Assembly (NCBI GenBank): GCA_025141015.1
Contig: CP081101.1
Location: 1 to 64,000, forward strand
Length of the DNA: 64,000 bases
Reading direction: 5' to 3'
From: Rhodobacteraceae bacterium M382
Lineage (GTDB): Bacteria; Pseudomonadota; Alphaproteobacteria; Rhodobacterales; Rhodobacteraceae
Part shown: piece by piece, positions 43,434 through 50,284 of the stretch
Layout: every line of letters begins with the position of its first letter
Position numbering within the stretch: the stretch's first letter is position 1
Program-made: the position numbers and the translations under genes
The notes under the pieces: generated by a model
Told to the model about the DNA's origin: nothing
Database searches by the model: none
What the model saw: the letters and a program-made list of their open reading frames with translations, nothing else

Positions 43434-44231
43434 ATGCGCGTTTCCCAAACCACTCGCCGACTGACAATTGCATTTGTAGGTCTTGCGCTGATCTTTCTCT
43501 ATGCGCCGATCCTGACGAATTTTGTGTTCTCGCTGAATTCGGACCGGTTCCCGACCATTCCTTTGGGGGATTTCACCCTGGACTGGTACCGATTGATCCT
43601 GGCCGATGCGCTGGTCATCGACGCGTTCAAAAACACGATCAAGGTCGCACTGATCGTGGCCCCGATTGCCACGGCCATGGGGTTCGCAGCTGCCTATGCT
43701 GACTATCGGTTCGACTTTATCGGCAAAAAGCTGGTTCTGATCTTTGCTCTGATGCCTCCGCTGATACCGTTGGTGGTGATCGGGTTGTCGATGCTGGCTT
43801 ATCTGTCCCGCATTGGCCTGTCAGGCACGCTTCCGGCGGTGATTGTCAGCCATATCGTTCTGACATCCCCCTTTGCCATGGCTATCATCCGGTTGCGATT
43901 TTCTCAGATCGACGGTGATTTGGAATTTGCTGCGCAAAATCTGGGCGCTTCCAATTGGCGCGCATTTCGCGAAGTGATCATCCCAGCAACCAAAACATCC
44001 ATTCTGGCCGCCCTTTTGCTGTGCATGGCTGTCAGCTTTGATGAATACGCAGTGACTTGGTTTGTTGGCGGGTTGGAAGAAACCAGCAGCGTACGCATCC
44101 TCAGCTTTTTGCAATCGGCCGTTAGTCCGCGGATCAACGCCATCGGTTCGATCACCTTTGTTACTTCCATCTCTCTGATCCTGGGCGCGCAGTTTCTGGT
44201 GCTGCGTCGCCTGACCAAGGAGGCGTCATGA
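43434..44231 (+). CDS. ABC transporter permease, PotC-like
   Basis: A 265-residue permease with six spans. PotC-type features are FVFSLNSDRFPTIPLGDFTLDWYR after the first span and the coupling loop DGDLEFAAQNLGASNWRAFREVIIPA. Its stop overlaps the ATPase start by four bases. Confidence 0.9.
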   Translation: MRVSQTTRRLTIAFVGLALIFLYAPILTNFVFSLNSDRFPTIPLGDFTLDWYRLILADALVIDAFKNTIKVALIVAPIATAMGFAAAYADYRFDFIGKKLVLIFALMPPLIPLVVIGLSMLAYLSRIGLSGTLPAVIVSHIVLTSPFAMAIIRLRFSQIDGDLEFAAQNLGASNWRAFREVIIPATKTSILAALLLCMAVSFDEYAVTWFVGGLEETSSVRILSFLQSAVSPRINAIGSITFVTSISLILGAQFLVLRRLTKEAS

Positions 44232-45367
44232 ACTTTCAAACCAACAGCGCATTTGCGCCCGAACTGCAGGAGCGCCCGATGAGCGACGCCCATATTTCCT
44301 TGCGAAGCATCCGTAAAACCTATGGCTCGGCTGTCGCGGTCGACGATCTGAACCTGGACATCGAAGAGGGTAAATTCATTGCCATCATGGGGCCGTCCGG
44401 ATGCGGGAAGTCCACCATGTTGCGGATGTTGGCCGGGCTGGAGGACGTGACCAGCGGCGACATTCTGCGTGAAGGTGCGCGGATCAACGAGTTGCCGATC
44501 TGGGAACGCGAAATGCCGATGGTCTGGCAGTCGCTGGCGCTGTTTCCGTTCCTGTCAGTGCGCGAGAATGTAGAATTTGGCCTGCGCATGAATGGCATCA
44601 AGGCATCGGAACGCCAACGTCGATCGCTGGAGTGGTTGGAAAAACTGGGTTTAGGCGACTTTGCCAATCGGTCGATCAATCAGCTGTCCGGAGGGCAGCG
44701 TCAGCGCGTTGCCTTGGCGCGGTGCCTGGTCACGGAACCGTCGGTCCTGTTGTTGGACGAACCTTTGTCAGCACTGGATGCGCATCTGTCGGTTCAGATG
44801 CAAGGAGAGTTGAAGCGTCTGCAACGCGAATTGGGCATCACATTTGTCTATGTCACACACAGCCACTCCGAAGCATTTTCCATGGCCGACACCGTGGTGA
44901 TCATGAACCAGGGGCGCATCGAACAGGCCGGCAGCCCCGAAGATATCTATTTGCGCCCGGCAACCCCGTTCGTGGCCGAATTTCTGGGAGGTTCGTCAAT
45001 CTTTGAGTGCACTGCTCGCGCCCGTAAAACCGGTGACTTTGTGTTGGAGAGCATTGATGGCGCATTCAAATGTGACGCGTCCGAGTTCCCCGACCTCGAA
45101 GAAGGGCAACACACCAGTCTGATTGTGCGTGCTGACCAGATTTCAGTCACGGCCGAAGGTGGATGGGCTGAAAATGAAGTTCGCTGCAAGGTCATCGGCG
45201 AGGAATTTGTAGGGGCCTTGGTCAACCTGCGGCTGGAGACAGCCGCAGGTACTGCGGTCAACGTGCAGCTGCAACAGCGCGACATGCAGGCGCTGGACAT
45301 CGAAGTGGGCGCTGGCGTCACCGCCAGCTGGCACCCCGAAGACGGCCATCTGATCAACAACGCATAA
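44228..45367 (+). CDS. ABC transporter ATP-binding protein, PotA-like
   Basis: A 379-residue ATPase with Walker A GPSGCGKST, Q-loop MVWQSLALFP, signature QLSGGQRQRVALARCL and Walker B LLLDEPLSALD. A C-terminal TOBE regulatory domain runs from about residue 260 (SIFECTARARKTGDF onward). ATG 44228 has AAGGAGG and overlaps the previous gene. An internal ATG at 44279, also with a good ribosome site, would drop 17 residues that are not part of the ATPase fold, so the start is uncertain. Confidence 0.9.
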   Translation: MNFQTNSAFAPELQERPMSDAHISLRSIRKTYGSAVAVDDLNLDIEEGKFIAIMGPSGCGKSTMLRMLAGLEDVTSGDILREGARINELPIWEREMPMVWQSLALFPFLSVRENVEFGLRMNGIKASERQRRSLEWLEKLGLGDFANRSINQLSGGQRQRVALARCLVTEPSVLLLDEPLSALDAHLSVQMQGELKRLQRELGITFVYVTHSHSEAFSMADTVVIMNQGRIEQAGSPEDIYLRPATPFVAEFLGGSSIFECTARARKTGDFVLESIDGAFKCDASEFPDLEEGQHTSLIVRADQISVTAEGGWAENEVRCKVIGEEFVGALVNLRLETAAGTAVNVQLQQRDMQALDIEVGAGVTASWHPEDGHLINNA

Positions 45368-45386
45368 CAGGCAAAAGGAGCCAATC

Positions 45387-46058
45387 ATGGCACAGAAAAA
45401 GATCCTTGTTTACGGAGACAGCAACACCTGGGGATGGATCGGGGTGCACGAGGCATTCCCTTCGTCGCGTTATGGCGACGATGAACGCTGGGCGGGCATT
45501 ATGGCCACCGAATTGGGCGATGAATATGACGTCGCTGTGGATGGGCTCACCGTGCGCGCCACCAATCTGGACGATGCGATGGATTGGAATGCCATCACGG
45601 CGGACATGTTCAACGGTGCCAAAATGCTGCCTGCCGCGATTGCCCGGGAAATGCCTGTTGACCTGGTAATCATTGCGTTGGGCACCAATGATCTCAAGGC
45701 TGAAACCAGCCGGTCAGCGGCAGAGGTCGCCGACGCCATCATTGATGTGGCGAAGGTCGCGCAGGGATGTGCAGGTGGGGTTGCGTATACCTATGACGCG
45801 CCCAAGGTGCTTGTCGTTTCTCCAGCGCCGCTCAATGACATGCCACACCCTGATTTCGCAGCCATGTTCGAAGGCGGAAAAGTCAAATCCGAGGCCGTGG
45901 GCGCGGCGCTGAAATCGGCTGCGGACAAGGCCGGAATTGCAAGTTTCGATGCAGGTGCAGTTGTCGGCAACGTGCGCGGAATCGACGGGTTGCACCTGAG
46001 CAAGACCCAACACGCAGATCTTGGCCGGGCGATTGCCCGGATCGTGCGCGATCTGTGA
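45387..46058 (+). CDS. SGNH/GDSL-family hydrolase, cytoplasmic
   Basis: A 223-residue arylesterase-like SGNH hydrolase. Block I is YGDSNTWGW (nucleophile Ser12), block III GTND (Asn101) and block V DGLHLS (Asp200, His203). There is no signal peptide. It sits 19 bases after the PotA-like gene and 50 bases before the exported paralogue, within one transcription unit, so it may deesterify or deacylate the imported compound. A second SGNH protein, exported, lies at 47.6 kb. Confidence 0.88.
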   Translation: MAQKKILVYGDSNTWGWIGVHEAFPSSRYGDDERWAGIMATELGDEYDVAVDGLTVRATNLDDAMDWNAITADMFNGAKMLPAAIAREMPVDLVIIALGTNDLKAETSRSAAEVADAIIDVAKVAQGCAGGVAYTYDAPKVLVVSPAPLNDMPHPDFAAMFEGGKVKSEAVGAALKSAADKAGIASFDAGAVVGNVRGIDGLHLSKTQHADLGRAIARIVRDL

Positions 46059-46110
46059 ACCGAATTCACCACCACTTAACCCATCCATCATGTAAACGGA
46101 GGAGAACCTC

Positions 46111-46503
46111 ATGATGAAACTTGTTACCGGCCTGAAGTCTGCAGCCCTTGCGACAACTCTGGCCATTGGAACTATGAACGCTGCAATTGCCGCAGATCTG
46201 AGCAAAGCCGGAACCATCGAATATGTGACCTTCAAGGCCAAGGACGGTGTATCGGTCGATGCGATGTCCGAAGCGGCCGCTGGGGGCACCGTGAATGCCA
46301 ACCTGCACGCCAATTACGATGGATTTGTAGACCGTCATGTGGCGCTGCAGGCCGATGGCGTTTGGATTGAGGTTGTATATTGGGAAAGCGAAGAGGCAGG
46401 CCGCGCGGCGTTGGACAAGTTCGTCGCTGACCCGGTGAACAAGGATTTCCTGAATCTGGTGAATGTCGACTCCGTCACCATTGCCTATTCCGATATCCAT
46501 TGA
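46111..46503 (+). CDS. Exported small dimeric alpha/beta-barrel-like protein (paralogue 2)
   Basis: 130 residues with a GGAGGAGA ribosome site and a Sec signal peptide (LKSAALATTLAIGTMNAAIA). The mature part (GTIEYVTFKAKDGVSVDAMSEAA, YDGFVDRHVALQADGVWIEV, ending VDSVTIAYSDIH) is a clear paralogue of the protein at 36161-36547. Likely periplasmic, with an ABM-like ferredoxin-type fold. As with its paralogue it is placed beside an ABC importer and a GcvA-like LysR gene. The function is not known. Confidence 0.75.
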   Translation: MMKLVTGLKSAALATTLAIGTMNAAIAADLSKAGTIEYVTFKAKDGVSVDAMSEAAAGGTVNANLHANYDGFVDRHVALQADGVWIEVVYWESEEAGRAALDKFVADPVNKDFLNLVNVDSVTIAYSDIH

Positions 46504-46512
46504 TCTGACAGT

Positions 46513-46541
46513 CCGGGCCGCCCGTTCACAGGACGGCCCGG
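46513..46541 (+). terminator. Intrinsic terminator after paralogue 2
   Basis: CCGGGCCG (46513-46520) and CGGCCCGG (46534-46541) form a perfect 8-bp stem with a 13-base loop, followed by CGGTTTTCG. It probably ends the polyamine-type operon. Confidence 0.6.
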
Positions 46542-46621
46542 CGGTTTTCGACGTATCCATCTCTTTCATGTATATATTTCAACTTTGTTGGACCCGATTG
46601 TTCGTGTCATGAAAGGACAAG

Positions 46622-47518
46622 ATGAAACGACGCTTGCCACCTCTGAATGCGATCCGCGCCTTTGAAGCCGCTGCCCGATTGGAAAGCATTTCCGAGGCGG
46701 CCGAAGAGCTGTCGGTGACGCCCACTGCCATCAGCCATCAGATCCGTCATCTGGAAAACCTGCTGGACATCAAGCTGTTCGAAAGATCGGGGCGCAATAT
46801 CGTGCTGACTGATCAAGGTGGGCGCATGTTGCCCGACATCACCCGAGGGATGGACAGTCTTGCTGCAGCGTTCGAGGAAACCTATGGCAATATCGACACC
46901 AACACGGTGAATATCTCGACCACCCGGGAATTCGCGCGCTATTGGCTGCAACCGCGGCTGGGGGCCTTTTATGAAGCTTTTCCTGCGCTAACATTGAACA
47001 TCTATGCATCCGAAACGGTGGCAGACATGTCCGGCAGCGAAATCGACGTGGCCGTAAGATATGGATTGAAACCGCCGGATGGATCCGATGAACTGGGGCT
47101 GTATCAGGAATATTATGTGGCGGCTGTGTGCCGCAGCCTGTTGCCTCCTGATCGTGCCCCCCGGATCGAGGCGTTAACTGCCAAACGGCTGATTGATGTC
47201 CGATGGGAGAACTCGGCCTTGATCGCGCCATCCTGGAAGATCTGGTTTGGTGAAGCAGGGCAGACCAATTTCGACAGTTTCCGCCGGATGAGTTTTGACG
47301 CTTACAATCTGGCGTTTGATGCCTTGAAACGTGGCCACGGGGCAGCGTTGTTGAGCCGGACGATTGTCAAATCATCCGAATTTGACGCGGATCTGGTCCA
47401 GCTCGAAGGGCCGCAGCTGCCTGGGTACTTCTATCGCGTCATCCGGTCGCCTGCGGCGATGCGCAAGCGTGCGGTGCGCCAGTTTGTCGATTGGTTGGTG
47501 GAAACTGTGACCGACTAG
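46622..47518 (+). CDS. LysR-family regulator, GcvA-like
   Basis: 298 residues starting MKRRLPPLNAIRAFEAAARLE, with helix-turn-helix SISEAAEELSVTPTAISHQIRHLENLL. The effector domain runs from about residue 90 (TVNISTTREFARYWLQPRLGAFYEAFP). It resembles the LysR at 40.2 kb across the whole first half. It follows a terminator, so it has its own promoter, and precedes the exported SGNH and thioredoxin-like genes. Confidence 0.9.
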   Translation: MKRRLPPLNAIRAFEAAARLESISEAAEELSVTPTAISHQIRHLENLLDIKLFERSGRNIVLTDQGGRMLPDITRGMDSLAAAFEETYGNIDTNTVNISTTREFARYWLQPRLGAFYEAFPALTLNIYASETVADMSGSEIDVAVRYGLKPPDGSDELGLYQEYYVAAVCRSLLPPDRAPRIEALTAKRLIDVRWENSALIAPSWKIWFGEAGQTNFDSFRRMSFDAYNLAFDALKRGHGAALLSRTIVKSSEFDADLVQLEGPQLPGYFYRVIRSPAAMRKRAVRQFVDWLVETVTD

Positions 47519-47622
47519 GATCGGTGCCTCTTGAGCTCACTCGAATTTGATCAGCACGGGCATGGTTACCAAAAGGTGCCTTCTTCGAAGGTTCAGCGGG
47601 CTCGGTTAATCTAGGACTCGAT

Positions 47623-48318
47623 ATGTTGCGGGGTATTTCCCTTATGGTACGACGCCTGTTTCTGATTCTGACGATCCTTTTCCAGCCTGTAATCGGATGG
47701 GCAGATCAGCGCGTATTGGTGCTGGGTGATAGCAATACCTGGGGATCAAATGCATCCGGACCCCGACACGGCGACGTCGTGCGATGGGGCAGGGTGGTGG
47801 ATGCGGCTCTCCCCACTGTGGTGGTGATCGAGGAGGGCCGCATCGGTCGCCGGAGCGATCTGAATTTCGAATACCCTGTGAACCCCAAAACCGACCCGCT
47901 TCCGGAGTTGGTTCGCCGACATCTACCATTGGATCTGGTGGTGGTCATGTTGGGGACCAATGATCTGCAATCGGGGCTGAACCGGACACCTCAACAGGTG
48001 GCGGCTTCTGCTGTATCTCTGGGTCAACTGATCCAGGAAGCGCAAATCAATGTTCTGCTGGTGGTCCCGCCTCCCCTGCACCACCCAGAAGACGGGGCGC
48101 TGGGTCATTTGTTCAATACACGCTCGGCGGTTCTGTCCCGACAATTGGCACCGGCCTACAGGGCGGCTGCCCAACGGGCGAACCTGTCGGTTTTTGACGC
48201 CGGGCAGGTGTCGGTGGCGGATGGGCGGGACGGCGTGCACCTGACCGCAGGAACCCACCGTCGCCTGGGCGTTGCCATCGCTCATCGGGTCGAGACGTTG
48301 CTGGCCCAAGGGAAATAA
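47623..48318 (+). CDS. Exported SGNH/GDSL-family hydrolase
   Basis: 231 residues with a hydrophobic signal peptide (RRLFLILTILFQPVIGWA); ATG 47644 is an alternative start. Catalytic blocks: LGDSNTWGS (Ser37), GTND (Asn113) and DGVH (Asp203, His206). It shares the GDSNTWG box and general layout with the cytoplasmic enzyme at 45.4 kb but is exported, so the pair could process an ester-bearing ligand on both sides of the membrane. It is followed 47 bases later by the CPPC protein gene. Confidence 0.85.
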   Translation: MLRGISLMVRRLFLILTILFQPVIGWADQRVLVLGDSNTWGSNASGPRHGDVVRWGRVVDAALPTVVVIEEGRIGRRSDLNFEYPVNPKTDPLPELVRRHLPLDLVVVMLGTNDLQSGLNRTPQQVAASAVSLGQLIQEAQINVLLVVPPPLHHPEDGALGHLFNTRSAVLSRQLAPAYRAAAQRANLSVFDAGQVSVADGRDGVHLTAGTHRRLGVAIAHRVETLLAQGK

Positions 48319-48365
48319 TCTGAACCTCAACCCCCAACCGCTTTTGCCGAAAAACTGGAGAAACC

Positions 48366-48761
48366 ATGAACAAACGAAGCTTTCTCGCGATCACATTGAC
48401 CGCGTTGACCATGAACACGTCTGCGGTCTTTGCTGCGAATTCACCGGTCACATTTCATTTCTATGGGGCACAGGATTGCCCGCCCTGTATGGCTTTCAAG
48501 CGCGATCACCTGGCTGATGTGCAGGCTGAGGGGCGGGCGTTGGGGTTTGCTGTCGAAGACAACGTCATCGCCCGCACCCGCGACGTTCCCGATGTCGGTG
48601 TCTATGGTGAACGTGATCCAATCCTGCGGATCGCTGCGCAACAACTGGAGCTGACCTATCCGCCGATTTTCTTTGTGTCACGCGATGGCCAGGTGATGTC
48701 TGTGCATGGGCCCCGTTGGCAGGACGCACTCAAAGCCGCTCAATCGCTTAGCCAGAAGTGA
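48366..48761 (+). CDS. Exported thioredoxin-fold protein with CPPC motif
   Basis: 131 residues with a Sec signal peptide (FLAITLTALTMNTSAVFAA). The mature part opens VTFHFYGAQDCPPCMAFKRDHL, with Cys38 and Cys41 forming a CPPC redox motif. The cis-proline strand is TYPPIFFVSRDGQV. Thioredoxin-fold proteins of this size act as periplasmic disulfide oxidoreductases. It is coexpressed with the exported SGNH gene and convergent with an exported cupin gene. It could keep a partner's cysteines reduced; the partner is unknown. Confidence 0.82.
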   Translation: MNKRSFLAITLTALTMNTSAVFAANSPVTFHFYGAQDCPPCMAFKRDHLADVQAEGRALGFAVEDNVIARTRDVPDVGVYGERDPILRIAAQQLELTYPPIFFVSRDGQVMSVHGPRWQDALKAAQSLSQK

Positions 48762-48775
48762 GCGGACATGAAAAG

Positions 48776-48800
48776 GCCGCCCCAATTAACATGGGGCGGC
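48776..48800 (-). terminator. Intrinsic terminator for the cupin gene
   Basis: GCCGCCCC (48776-48783) and GGGGCGGC (48793-48800) form a perfect 8-bp stem. On the minus strand it is followed by CTTTTC, so it mainly ends the cupin transcript; it may also slow the convergent CPPC transcript. Confidence 0.6.
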
Positions 48801-48828
48801 AAAACTCGTAAAACGCATTGAACAGGTG

Positions 48829-49248
48829 TTATTCGCTGTGGAACAACGCGTCACCTTTGCCGTCCTGATAGATGAACAGTACACAGTCCTCGGTGCTGAC
48901 ACAGGCATCTCCGTGAAAGGCATTGCCAGGCTGAACCACGCGCGAACCAACCGGCAGGACCTTGGATTCCCCGGCAAAGCTGTGCTTCCACTCGCCCTGA
49001 ATGGTGATGCCTTCATAGGCATAAGTGTGGGCGTGTTCGGGCACTTCAAAGCCGCCGGGCATCTTCAGATACATGGCATAAGGCCCAGTATCGCGGCTGC
49101 CCCACAGGATCGAAACTTCCATCGGGGTGCCTTCGATCGGGGCCCATTTGATATCGTCGAATTTGGTCATCAGACCGGTATCCGCCAATGCGGACGTTGC
49201 GCCGACAACGACGAGGGATGCCGCGACGAACAGGTTCTTGAGTGTCAT
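48829..49248 (-). CDS. Exported cupin-like protein (DUF4437-type)
   Basis: 139 residues with a Sec signal peptide (LFVAASLVVVGATSALA). The cupin core is GGFEVPEHAHTYAYEGITIQGEWKH, with His-x-His and a downstream Glu as metal ligands, followed by LPVGSRVVQPGNAFHGDACVSTED. Likely periplasmic. It is a different subfamily from the cupin at 33.9 kb. It is divergent from a LysR gene and convergent with the CPPC protein gene. No reaction can be assigned. Confidence 0.8.
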   Translation of the reverse strand: MTLKNLFVAASLVVVGATSALADTGLMTKFDDIKWAPIEGTPMEVSILWGSRDTGPYAMYLKMPGGFEVPEHAHTYAYEGITIQGEWKHSFAGESKVLPVGSRVVQPGNAFHGDACVSTEDCVLFIYQDGKGDALFHSE

Positions 49249-49388
49249 AGTCTGAACTCCTTTTCAGATGTTGGAAAGGAAGCGAACGATCAGCGCCGCT
49301 GCCATTTCGATGGTGATGGCAGCAAACCTAACCAGTGGGAGAAATTGGAAAATATGCAGCGCTGCATCCTCTCGTTTCACGAACGCCT

Positions 49389-50252
49389 ATGCCCCTGAGC
49401 AGCGAAGATTTATTGGTTATTCTTGCCCTGTGCCGGGAACAGACTCTGGACAGGGCAGCCGCCTGGTTGGGGCGGGATAGTTCTTCGGTGTTTCGAGCTA
49501 TCAAACGCATTGAAACCCGGTTGGGAACCCCGTTGTTTTCGCGCTCCAAATCGGGGTTTGAACCCTTGGGTTTGACCCGCGAACTGGCCGAAAAAGGCCG
49601 AGAGATCAGCGAAACCCTGCGACATGCGGACAATATTGCGTCTCAGTTGGATTTGGCCCGATTTGAGAAGCTGAGAGTAACCACGACGGATGTGATATTG
49701 TCCTGTTACATTTTGCCAAACATTGACCAGTTTCGTGCAAAATATCCGGGTACACACATCGAATTCAATACATCCAATCAGTTTGCCAAGATGTGGGAAC
49801 GAGGGTTTGACGTCGCTGTGCGTCCGTCGTCCAACCCGCCAGGTGATTTAATTGGCCACTTTTTACGCCCGTTGGATTACAAACTTGTCCATGGGTCGAA
49901 TTATCAGCCCAAGGTGAAATTGTCGGGCCGTGCGATCCAGGGTGGAGATTGGTTGATTCCGGGAGGGACGCTGACAAACCACCCGGTGCGCAAATGGTTT
50001 TCGCAACAGGTTTCCAACCCAGATACCGTGACGCAATTCGACTCCATGAACCTTTTGGTACAGGCCGCAAAATCGGGTTTGGGACTGGCCGCGCTCCCTG
50101 GATTGGCCCGTATCACCGATGGGCTGGTTACCCTGTCAGACGTAGAGGTTCCCGAGGTGTCAGAACTGTGGTGTCTGTATCATTCATCAAACCGAGAGAA
50201 CCCATTGGTTCAGGCCTTTGTCAGGTTTGCAAAACACTGTTTGGATGGCTGA
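49389..50252 (+). CDS. LysR-family transcriptional regulator
   Basis: 287 residues from ATG 49389 (MPLSSEDLLVILALCREQTLDRAAAWLGRDSSSVFRAIKRIE). A GTG at 49335 would add 18 residues; neither start has a strong ribosome site. The effector domain begins near residue 90 (LRVTTTDVILSCYILPN). It is divergent from the exported cupin gene and is its probable regulator. It belongs to a different LysR branch from the two GcvA-like proteins nearby. Confidence 0.85.
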   Translation: MPLSSEDLLVILALCREQTLDRAAAWLGRDSSSVFRAIKRIETRLGTPLFSRSKSGFEPLGLTRELAEKGREISETLRHADNIASQLDLARFEKLRVTTTDVILSCYILPNIDQFRAKYPGTHIEFNTSNQFAKMWERGFDVAVRPSSNPPGDLIGHFLRPLDYKLVHGSNYQPKVKLSGRAIQGGDWLIPGGTLTNHPVRKWFSQQVSNPDTVTQFDSMNLLVQAAKSGLGLAALPGLARITDGLVTLSDVEVPEVSELWCLYHSSNRENPLVQAFVRFAKHCLDG

Positions 50253-50284
50253 TCCGTGCCAGAGACTGGCGGTGCTTTGCAAAT

